A DNA stretch of 8,959 bases from Planctomycetaceae bacterium (GTDB taxonomy: Bacteria > Planctomycetota > Phycisphaerae > Phycisphaerales > SM1A02), in NCBI GenBank assembly GCA_027488265.1, contig JAIYCA010000091.1:1-8959 (forward strand), written 5' to 3'. The notes below the pieces were generated by a model, which worked only from the letters and a program-made list of their open reading frames with translations, was not told where the DNA came from and ran no database searches. The position numbers and the translations under genes are program-made. This document shows, piece by piece, positions 1-5,218 of this stretch (positions within the stretch are counted from its first letter, which is position 1; each line of letters begins with the position of its first letter).

Positions 1-75
1 CGTGAACAGGAACGGATCGGTGCCGCGCGTCGCGGCGATTTTCTTGCCCTTCAGGTCGGCAAGCGAGCGGATCGG
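1..75 (-). other. Fragment of an ABC-transporter substrate-binding protein (antisense at the left edge)
   Basis: Read on the minus strand from 75 down to 1, this stretch gives 25 residues, PIR followed by SLADLKGKKIAATRGTD and then PFLFT. This closely resembles the conserved 'sladLkGKkia...GTdp' segment of periplasmic substrate-binding proteins of the SsuA/NMT1 (sulfonate, taurine or thiamine-precursor uptake) superfamily. The fragment runs off the window at base 1. Past base 75 the same frame stays open but no longer resembles the family. It overlaps by a few bases the first recognisable isomerase residues on the plus strand. It is either a truncated gene remnant brought in by rearrangement or an assembly chimera. 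The family match is from memory and the piece is short, so the call is moderate. Confidence 0.5.
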
Positions 76-1006
76 CGAATCCATCGGTGAAGCATGGGAA
101 CTCGCGGATTTGCCGGCAGCAATCGAAGGCGGGCAGTCGACCGTACTTGGCGGGCCGTTCGACGGTCGAACGCTGCGAGAACTTCGCGCACTCCACCGCG
201 ACGAACTCTTGGGTATCGCCACGCCCGCGCCTGACGGCGGCTTTCCACTCCTCATCAAGTTCCTCGACGCTGCAGAGAACTTGTCGGTCCAAGTACATCC
301 CGACGCCGCGTACGTTCGCGCACACCAAGGCGCGCATCTCAAAACCGAAGCGTGGATCGTGCTCGCGGCAAAGCCTGGCGCACGCGTCTACCGCGGACTT
401 CGCGCATCGACAACGCCCGCCGAGTTTCGCGCAGCAGTTGAACACGGTCGCGCGCTCGAACACCTCGAGAGTTTCACCGTCGCACGCGGCGACTGCGTCT
501 ACCTCCCAAGTGGCACCTGTCACGCACTCGGCGCGGGAATTCTGGCGGCTGAAGTGCAAACACCAAGCGACACCACGTTTCGCGTGTGGGATTGGGATCG
601 GCACGACCCGAAGCGCCCGCTTCATCTCGACGAAGCGTTTTCCTGCATGAAATTCGGGGCCGCGCAGTCGGACGGTCGGCCTGGATTCATCAAGTTCGAA
701 TCGGTTGAACCACTTGTCGCGGGCGGTCTCGCCACACGTCGCCTTTGCACCTCAGACTTCTTCACCGTCGACTGGATGGAGGCGTGCACCGCCTCTGAGA
801 TACCGGTCGACGAGACGGGTGTCCCCGAAGTGTGGCTCACACTCGCAGGATGTGCGCATTGGAAGACAGCCTCGGGCGGCATCGCGGCGACCGCTGGCAC
901 GACGGTGCTTCGGCCCGCGCATATCGAACACGGCACCGTACACCTCGACGCGAATACCACTGTCTTACGTTGCTTTTGCGCGAGTCCGCTCGACCGCGCG
1001 CTCTGA
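2..1006 (+). CDS. manA: Mannose-6-phosphate isomerase, class I (5' end abnormal or partial)
   Basis: Cytosolic zinc enzyme interconverting mannose 6-phosphate and fructose 6-phosphate, which links glycolysis to mannose and GDP-mannose metabolism. Counting from the GTG at 2, the family signatures are: IGEAWELADLP (28-38); SVQVHPD (95-101) with metal ligands Gln97 and His99; KTEAW (114-118) with ligand Glu116; LPSGTCHALGAGI (168-180) with His174; and SDTTFRVWDWDR (189-200) with the probable catalytic Arg194. At about 334 residues it is the short bacterial form. The usual N-terminal segment with a WGG-type motif is missing. Residues 1 to about 22 look unrelated, and the same DNA reads as another protein on the opposite strand. 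The GTG at 2 is therefore probably not the true start, and the gene is likely truncated at its 5' end. The next gene begins 18 bases after the stop, so the two may be cotranscribed. Confidence 0.88.
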   Translation: MNRNGSVPRVAAIFLPFRSASERIGESIGEAWELADLPAAIEGGQSTVLGGPFDGRTLRELRALHRDELLGIATPAPDGGFPLLIKFLDAAENLSVQVHPDAAYVRAHQGAHLKTEAWIVLAAKPGARVYRGLRASTTPAEFRAAVEHGRALEHLESFTVARGDCVYLPSGTCHALGAGILAAEVQTPSDTTFRVWDWDRHDPKRPLHLDEAFSCMKFGAAQSDGRPGFIKFESVEPLVAGGLATRRLCTSDFFTVDWMEACTASEIPVDETGVPEVWLTLAGCAHWKTASGGIAATAGTTVLRPAHIEHGTVHLDANTTVLRCFCASPLDRAL

Positions 1007-1024
1007 GCAAGCGACAATAGAGTG

Positions 1025-2326
1025 ATGCCCTCGTTCCGAGCTTTCTTCCTCGCGGTCAGCGTCGCGCTCCTCTTCGTCATCGCACAACCCGCGTCGGCAG
1101 GCCGTTACTTCGTTCCGCCAGGAAGCACGTGGGAAACGCTCGGCCCGAAACTGAAACCAGGCGACGAGATCGTGCTTGCCGAGGGAGTCCACCTTCCGGC
1201 CACGCTCACTGGCGTCTCCGGCTCCCCGTTCGCGCCCATCGTCATTCACTCCGTTGGACCAAACTCACTCGCTGAAGTTGCCTCCGACCGCGCGTCGATC
1301 AAACTTGTGGATTGTCGACACATCCGAATCGCGCGCATTCTTTCACGGACGCCTCGCCGGGCGGGAATCTTGATCGAGTCGACGAAGCCAGGCGCATCGG
1401 AGGGAATCACGATCGAAGACGTGCTCATCGTTGGCCCGAAGGGACTGGCGGAGGAATCGGGAATCGTCGCGCGCGGGGTCAAGGAACTCGCCATTCGACG
1501 ATGTCGCATCGAGAACCCCACCAACGCCGCCATTACGATTGGCGACTGTGAGTCCGTCACGATCTCGGATGTGCAAATGGTGGCGCGCACGGATGTCACT
1601 CCGAAAGCCGCGATTCGCCTTGAGGGAAGAGTGTGGAGTACGTTGATTGAAAAGTCGCAGATCGCAGGGGCGTTCGCGACGGCGTTCGATCTCGGAACGA
1701 GCGAGTGTGCGCCCCTCGCGCCGCGCGAACCAACGAAGCCGAGTACTGAATCAAGCACTCAAGATGGCAGGAGCGAGGCGGGTTCAGAAGGCGGTGCACA
1801 GATTCCAGCGAAGGATCGCGAGAAGCCACAAGGCCCAAGCCAATCCACGTCATCAAACGACACCACCAAACCCGTCCAAGAGCCGCTTGTGCGGTTTCTC
1901 ACGATCTCCAACATGCGCCTCGGTGGCGTGCGCCGCCTGCTTGACCTTGGGAGCGTCGCCGATGCAACCATCCGCAACGTCACACTGCGCGACGCGCAAG
2001 AGGAGATCTATCGCATCTCACTTCCGCCGCGAGGTCGCCCCGCGGCGTCGATGCGGATGAGTGAGTGCCTTTTCATCTGGTCACCAGGCGCACTCCGGCA
2101 GATTGGCGTTGTCGCGGAGGGCGCGGTGGCGAAAGGCTTTACCCTTGGCGCAAACCTCTGGTGGAGTGCCGAACTTCCCGCGGCGCTCGCGCTGCTCGGC
2201 GCAAACGGAGACCCGTTTCCTGGGACGCGAGAGGTTGAGCAGACGACCAATCTCGACCCGAAACTCGATCAGAGGTCGCGCCCAACCGTTGATACTGCAA
2301 TGACTTATGGTTACATGCCCGACTGA
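1025..2326 (+). CDS. Exported right-handed parallel beta-helix protein
   Basis: The 433-residue protein starts at ATG 1025; a GTG directly before it at 1022 is an alternative. Neither has a clear Shine-Dalgarno. Residues 1-25 form a signal peptide: Arg5, a hydrophobic core and cleavage after ASA25. Then comes 'PGSTWETLGPKLKPGDEIVLAEGVH' (33-56, spanning more than one motif) and a GSPFAPIVIHS segment, an entry pattern typical of polysaccharide-lyase-like beta-helix proteins. Repeated short beta-rungs follow (SIKLVDCRHIRIARI, GITIEDVLIVG, VKELAIRRCRIEN, SVTISDVQMV, FLTISNMRLGG, ATIRNVTLRD). A hydrophilic Ser/Thr/Pro/Glu/Lys-rich insert at about 229-285 splits the helix. The end (TNLDPKLDQRSRPTVDTAMTYGY) matches the usual cap of such folds. 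I see no catalytic residues that fix an activity. It could be a polysaccharide lyase or hydrolase, or a non-catalytic surface protein. The preceding manA hints weakly at sugar metabolism. Confidence 0.75.
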   Translation: MPSFRAFFLAVSVALLFVIAQPASAGRYFVPPGSTWETLGPKLKPGDEIVLAEGVHLPATLTGVSGSPFAPIVIHSVGPNSLAEVASDRASIKLVDCRHIRIARILSRTPRRAGILIESTKPGASEGITIEDVLIVGPKGLAEESGIVARGVKELAIRRCRIENPTNAAITIGDCESVTISDVQMVARTDVTPKAAIRLEGRVWSTLIEKSQIAGAFATAFDLGTSECAPLAPREPTKPSTESSTQDGRSEAGSEGGAQIPAKDREKPQGPSQSTSSNDTTKPVQEPLVRFLTISNMRLGGVRRLLDLGSVADATIRNVTLRDAQEEIYRISLPPRGRPAASMRMSECLFIWSPGALRQIGVVAEGAVAKGFTLGANLWWSAELPAALALLGANGDPFPGTREVEQTTNLDPKLDQRSRPTVDTAMTYGYMPD

Positions 2327-2519
2327 GAACTACGGTTTCTGGGTCTGACAGCGCGCCCGTATGAGTCTTGCAACGGAAGGTCTGCTTCTAGCGACCCACT
2401 GCGTCCGCTTTACTTGATCGCGCGACTTCCTCGCGATGGTCGGAATGACGAATGCGCGAACCGCGTCCATGGAGAACCGCGCATGAGCGGCTGCAGCACG
2501 TGTCACCGAACCGCGTACC

Positions 2520-2575
2520 GCAAGTACTGCAAAGCAAGTCCTGCAAAGCAAGTCCTGCAAAGCAAGTTCCGCAAA
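2520..2575. repeat. Four tandem copies of a 14-bp unit
   Basis: Units start at 2520, 2534, 2548 and 2562. The second and third are identical (GCAAGTCCTGCAAA). The first has an A in place of the C at position 7, and the fourth differs at two neighbouring positions (TTCC for TCCT). The array ends 24 bases before the sigma factor start codon, so it would lie in the leader of its mRNA or across its promoter. Fourteen is not a multiple of three, which argues against a coding repeat. It may be a protein-binding array or the product of replication slippage. Confidence 0.9.
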
Positions 2576-2590
2576 TCGAGTGCCTGAATT

Positions 2591-2595
2591 GAGGA
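2591..2595 (+). promoter_or_regulatory. Ribosome binding site of the sigma factor gene
   Basis: GAGGA lies four bases before the GTG at 2600. It decides in favour of that GTG over the in-frame ATG at 2675, which has no purine-rich site at proper distance. The overlapping ATG at 2598 is followed at once by a stop. Confidence 0.6.
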
Positions 2596-2599
2596 CCAT

Positions 2600-3292
2600 G
2601 TGAAGGATCCCGCACAGGATCTCCCGACAGCAAACGCTCACGGTCACGAGAGTAACCCGCCTGCGGCAATTCCGATGGCGGGAGCAATCGGGAAGCCGAT
2701 CACCGAGCGCGCGTTTGCGCACTGGGTGACTCGACTCACTCCCGGTCTTGTGCGCCTCAGCTTCGGCATTTGCCGCGATCGCCAGCGCGCCGAAGACATC
2801 GTGCAGGAAGCGTTCGTGCGTTTGTGGAGAACCCCACCGATCGGTGGCGAGCCCGCCATTTCGAGTTGGATGCGATCCACGGTCACCAATCTCTCGATCA
2901 GCCTGATCCGCCGCAAGAAGCGCACGTGGACACTGATCGACGAGTCAGGCTCCGCGCACGACCTCCGCGCCACCGCGCCTGAGGCCGATGTCGAACGGCG
3001 TGAAGACGTGTCGCGCATCGCAGCAGCGCTCGAGCGACTCGACCCCGACAAGCGCGCAATGATCATGTTGCGCGTGAATGAAGGCTTGTCCTACGAAGCG
3101 ATCGCGGAACACCTCGGTGTTCCGATTGGCACAGTGATGAGTCGCTTGAATCGCGCCCGACTCGCGCTGCTCGGCGAACTCGAAGGCGAGAACGCCACAA
3201 AAACCGAAGGTGCAGATGGCACGAGCACTTCCGTTCGACCGAGCGAATTCAATCCACAGCGCATGCGAGATGCGACTCGTCGCGCGGAGTAA
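2600..3292 (+). CDS. ECF-type RNA polymerase sigma factor (sigma-70 family)
   Basis: This 230-residue protein directs RNA polymerase to a specific promoter set. After a 35-residue polar N-terminus, region 2 spans about 38-108. It carries the core-binding/-10 motif AEDIVQEAFVRLWR (64-77), the segment SSWMRSTVTNLSISLIRRKKR (88-108) and no region 3. Region 4 spans about 141-193, with ALERLDPDKRAMIMLRVNEG and a helix-turn-helix LSYEAIAEHLGVPIGTVMSR (163-182) for the -35 element. The 35-residue C-terminal tail after region 4 is polar and probably disordered. The start is GTG 2600, supported by GAGGA upstream. The next gene, 107 bases downstream on the same strand, encodes a zinc-finger membrane anti-sigma factor, so this sigma is most likely held inactive at the membrane until a signal releases it. 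Which genes it controls cannot be read from the window. Confidence 0.93.
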   Translation: MKDPAQDLPTANAHGHESNPPAAIPMAGAIGKPITERAFAHWVTRLTPGLVRLSFGICRDRQRAEDIVQEAFVRLWRTPPIGGEPAISSWMRSTVTNLSISLIRRKKRTWTLIDESGSAHDLRATAPEADVERREDVSRIAAALERLDPDKRAMIMLRVNEGLSYEAIAEHLGVPIGTVMSRLNRARLALLGELEGENATKTEGADGTSTSVRPSEFNPQRMRDATRRAE

Positions 3293-3339
3293 CGATCGCG
3301 TAGGAAACCGAGTGAAGTTCTCCGGAAACCACGCACGAC

Positions 3340-3363
3340 ACGAGTCACAACACGAGTCACAAC
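3340..3363. repeat. 12-bp tandem repeat between sigma and anti-sigma genes
   Basis: Two exact copies of ACGAGTCACAAC (3340-3351, 3352-3363) are followed by the first four bases of a third. They lie in the 107-base spacer, 37 bases before the proposed anti-sigma start at 3400. No ORF on the plus strand uses them, unless translation of the next gene began further upstream. Confidence 0.85.
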
Positions 3364-3399
3364 ACGATTTTGACCAGACTTTCGACAAGGCAGAACACC

Positions 3400-4248
3400 A
3401 TGCAACTTCATCGAGACGATTCCCACCACTCCGCACGCGGCGACCTGCATGATCGCGCGCACGCGCCTCTCGATTGCGTCGGCATGAAGGCCGCGCTCTC
3501 GGCGTACCTCGATGACGAACTCACGCGTGCTGAGCGCTTTGAAGCCGACAGCCACTTGGTTGGTTGTGCGAAGTGCCGCACGCTCGTCGAGCGCGCGGAG
3601 AGCCTCGATCGCTCGCTGCGATCAGCACTCGACGCAGACATCGCCGAAATCGACGAAGAGTTTGCCACGACCCCAATCGATCTTCGCGCATTCCGCGCGG
3701 AAGTACTTGAAACGATCGGCGCTGAGCATCGTCGCCGTTGGATGCCGCGCATTGCAGCCGTTGCGGCTGTTCTTGCAGCGGTTGCGGGCGCGACGCTGTT
3801 CTTCCGTTCAGGCAATACCTCTGCTTCGCTCGCGCCACTCGGGCCCGGCGAGATCCTTCGCGGCGGTGCCGCGGCTCCGAGCACCATCGCTCGAGTCGCA
3901 CCACCAACCGAGCAATCGATGCAACTTGCTTCGTTGAGTTCCGACGATCGACAAGCGCTTTACGCAACCAGCGTGCTTCTCCAAACCGCGCGTCGAACTG
4001 CGTTCGACGATCGCTCGCGCCGCGAGGAACTCGTCGCCACTGCGCGTTACGACGAACTTGTCGATCGACTTGAAAGCGTGTTGCCAAAGCTGCCCGCGGA
4101 AGATCGCGCGACTGTGGCGCTTGCGCGCGCGGCAACTGAACTTCTCGCTGAAGCGGCAGACAGCCCAGATCGTTGGGCGCGGCTTCAAGAGGACGTGACG
4201 ATTCGCGCACTCGACCGTTCGGTGGATGAACTCAGCGATCGCGAGTGA
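3400..4248 (+). CDS. Transmembrane zinc-finger anti-sigma factor
   Basis: This 282-residue protein is expected to bind and silence the sigma factor encoded just upstream. The N-terminal cytoplasmic part matches the zf-HC2/ZAS fold: Cys26, the segment LSAYLDDELTRAE (33-45), then HLVGCAKC (52-59) giving the H-x3-C-x2-C ligands His52, Cys56 and Cys59. One membrane helix follows at about 116-135 (IAAVAAVLAAVAGATLFF), preceded by Arg/Lys-rich HRRRW, so the C-terminus should lie outside the cytoplasm. The extracytoplasmic part of about 145 residues starts with a Gly/Ala/Pro-rich linker. It continues as charged helices (about 180-282) with no family I recognise; this may be a sensing domain. ATG 3400 is chosen because AAGG (3387-3390) stands nine bases before it. 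An upstream TTG at 3370 and ATG 3484 are alternatives, but 3484 would remove Cys26. Confidence 0.88.
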   Translation: MQLHRDDSHHSARGDLHDRAHAPLDCVGMKAALSAYLDDELTRAERFEADSHLVGCAKCRTLVERAESLDRSLRSALDADIAEIDEEFATTPIDLRAFRAEVLETIGAEHRRRWMPRIAAVAAVLAAVAGATLFFRSGNTSASLAPLGPGEILRGGAAAPSTIARVAPPTEQSMQLASLSSDDRQALYATSVLLQTARRTAFDDRSRREELVATARYDELVDRLESVLPKLPAEDRATVALARAATELLAEAADSPDRWARLQEDVTIRALDRSVDELSDRE

Positions 4249-4255
4249 GTCCGAA

Positions 4256-4348
4256 ATGAGTCACCGCGAGTCGACGCGGCTCGATAACGCGCGCGAAGCG
4301 GCAAGACCTGCCGAGCTTGAGAGATTTCTCGCACGCAACCATGCGTGA
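4256..4348 (+). CDS. Possible 30-codon small ORF overlapping the next gene
   Basis: ATG 4256, seven bases after the anti-sigma stop, opens a 30-residue frame: MSHRESTRLDNAREAARPAE, then LERFLARNHA. Its TGA at 4346-4348 overlaps the GTG at 4345 in the sequence GTGA, the classic layout for translational coupling. The peptide is charged and could form an amphipathic helix. There is no strong Shine-Dalgarno before it. Such a short frame in GC-rich DNA may be chance, so the call is tentative. If real it would be a leader peptide or a small partner of the following protein. Confidence 0.25.
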   Translation: MSHRESTRLDNAREAARPAELERFLARNHA

Positions 4349-4893
4349 ACAGCTCGATGGGCGAACAACGGCTTGCGCGATTGGTATCTTCCCTCACGCG
4401 AATGGACTCGCCTTCACCACTCAATTTCCGCGCAGCGCAAGCAGCAACGGCCTACGGACAGGGCATGCGCCCGCAGTTCCGGACGCAAGCGCAACCAGAC
4501 GCGCGCGCCGAACTCAGCGGAACCGCACCGAACAACTCGCCAAGCAATCCAGCATCGCCGCAGGCCTCGAACGCCGCGCGGTTCGCTGCGTCTGGCGCCA
4601 TCATTCCGCCGCTTGCGCGTGAAATTGCCGACGCAAACCCGATGCGCGTTGGTCGACGCCCCGACGTGCTCGCACCGAATCTCGCCTCGATGGTCGCCGG
4701 ACAGGTCGATTCACCGGTGGCGCGTGGCGCAGGCTTTGACGCACCTGCCACCGCGAATGCTGCCCCGACCGCTCGTGCCACTGCTCCAAACGCCTACGCC
4801 CCGAACGCCTATGCGATGTACACCCGCGCCGCGGATCGCATCGAAGTCGCGACGGGACTTTCGGTTGGCCGAACCCTCGACGCCCGCGGCTAA
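4345..4893 (+). CDS. Ala/Pro-rich hypothetical protein
   Basis: I do not recognise this protein. From GTG 4345 it has 182 residues. An internal ATG at 4402 gives a 163-residue form starting MDSPSPLNFRAAQ, and neither start has a clear ribosome site. There is no signal peptide or membrane helix. The first 80 residues after Met20 are low in hydrophobics and rich in Ala, Pro, Asn, Gln and Arg, so probably disordered. A more structured patch follows: ASGAIIPPLAREIADANP, then LAPNLASMVAGQV. After an Ala/Thr/Pro linker with the duplicated PNAYAPNAYA, the protein ends in MYTRAADRIEVATGLSVGRTLDARG (spanning the last 25 residues). That compact tail looks like the conserved part. From memory, small uncharacterised planctomycete proteins end in a similar 'MY..pADr..AAT....GR.lD..G' pattern, but I could not check this. 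Its place behind the sigma/anti-sigma pair may or may not be functional. Confidence 0.6.
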   Translation: MNSSMGEQRLARLVSSLTRMDSPSPLNFRAAQAATAYGQGMRPQFRTQAQPDARAELSGTAPNNSPSNPASPQASNAARFAASGAIIPPLAREIADANPMRVGRRPDVLAPNLASMVAGQVDSPVARGAGFDAPATANAAPTARATAPNAYAPNAYAMYTRAADRIEVATGLSVGRTLDARG

Positions 4894-5008
4894 GCGGATA
4901 CGCGCCGACAAGCCAACACTTCGACAGCCGCGCGAGGGAAGGACTGACGCGATTGCGAGAAGCCGCCGCGGCTCTTGCCATTGCCCGAGAGCGCACGTCC
5001 GAAAAACT

Positions 5009-5054
5009 GCGGCTTCGACGCAGCGGCGGCTTTGCAGCGATGCGTTGAAGCCGC
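5009..5054 (+). promoter_or_regulatory. Long inverted repeat overlapping a candidate atpD promoter
   Basis: Arms 5009-5022 (GCGGCTTCGACGCA) and 5041-5054 (TGCGTTGAAGCCGC) pair over 14 positions. Thirteen are Watson-Crick pairs and one is G-U as RNA; the loop has 18 bases. No T-tract follows, so it is not a standard terminator. A weak sigma-70-like promoter fits here: TTGCAG (5032-5037), 17 bases, TATCTT (5055-5060). The -35 box would sit in the loop and the right arm in the spacer. An operator that masks the promoter is possible but inferred. Confidence 0.45.
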
Positions 5055-5070
5055 TATCTTCTCGACCCTC

Positions 5071-5086
5071 CGTGAAATCCGTCACG
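5071..5086. promoter_or_regulatory. CRP/FNR-like palindrome
   Basis: CGTGA-N6-TCACG (5071-5075 and 5082-5086) is a perfect inverted repeat with the spacing and core (GTGA-N6-TCAC) known for CRP-family regulators. It begins 10 bases after the candidate -10 box and 148 bases before the atpD start codon. If that promoter is used, a bound regulator here would act as a repressor. The binding protein is unknown. Confidence 0.35.
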
Positions 5087-5106
5087 AAGTCCCTTCGAAG
5101 TCCTTT
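5085..5106. repeat. 11-bp direct repeat in the atpD leader
   Basis: CGAAGTCCCTT (5085-5095) is followed directly by CGAAGTCCTTT (5096-5106), differing at one position. It overlaps the right end of the CRP-like palindrome by two bases. Confidence 0.7.
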
Positions 5107-5209
5107 CGAGGGCTTGCGGTGATTGCGGAGACCGTCAGACGTCCTTCAAGAGACACCTCACGCAGCGCTCGAACCGACGCGATTCCCGCCGAGGACTTCG
5201 AGCACATTT

Positions 5210-5213
5210 GGAG
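5210..5213 (+). promoter_or_regulatory. Ribosome binding site of atpD
   Basis: GGAG stands five bases before ATG 5219. It settles the start there rather than further upstream in the open frame, which reaches back to 5123 with residues unlike any beta subunit. Confidence 0.7.
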
Positions 5214-5218
5214 CCCCC

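Larger units (their letters stand above)
2327..2599. other. Intergenic region upstream of the sigma factor gene
   Basis: This 273-base gap separates the beta-helix gene from the sigma gene. No terminator with a T-tract is visible after 2326. The octamer GAACCGCG occurs three times (2458-2465, 2474-2481, 2508-2515). ECF sigma factors often recognise a GAAC-type -35 element, so these could include an autoregulated promoter, but no matching -10 element stands out. The right part holds the 14-bp tandem repeat listed separately. Short open frames here on the minus strand lack family resemblance and run through the repeats. Confidence 0.5.
4894..5218. other. Non-coding region upstream of atpD
   Basis: I see no gene in these 325 bases. 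From left to right they hold a small hairpin (AGCCG-CCG-CGGCT, 4961-4973) without a T-tract, a long inverted repeat (5009-5054) with a possible promoter at its right side, a CRP-like palindrome (5071-5086), an 11-bp direct repeat (5085-5106), and finally about 110 bases of unremarkable leader ending in GGAG before atpD. Confidence 0.6.

Noticed and set aside
2330..2722. Minus-strand frame across the 14-bp repeats
   Set aside because: The apparent Leu/Cys repeat pattern comes from translating a 14-bp DNA repeat, which shifts frame in each unit; no ribosome site or homology.
3521..4210. 229-codon minus-strand frame opposite the anti-sigma gene
   Set aside because: Arg-rich composition without domains; the plus strand encodes zinc ligands and a membrane helix.
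4961..4973. Hairpin AGCCG-CCG-CGGCT as terminator of the preceding gene
   Set aside because: The stem is only five pairs and no T-run follows.
4373..5122. 249-codon plus-strand frame overlapping the Ala/Pro-rich protein
   Set aside because: Arg/Ser/Pro-rich with no recognisable segment and it runs on through non-coding repeats; the frame at 4345-4893 has better codon use and a plausible conserved tail.
5123..5218. Upstream extension of the atpD frame
   Set aside because: The 32 added residues do not resemble beta subunit N-termini, and ATG 5219 has a well-placed GGAG.
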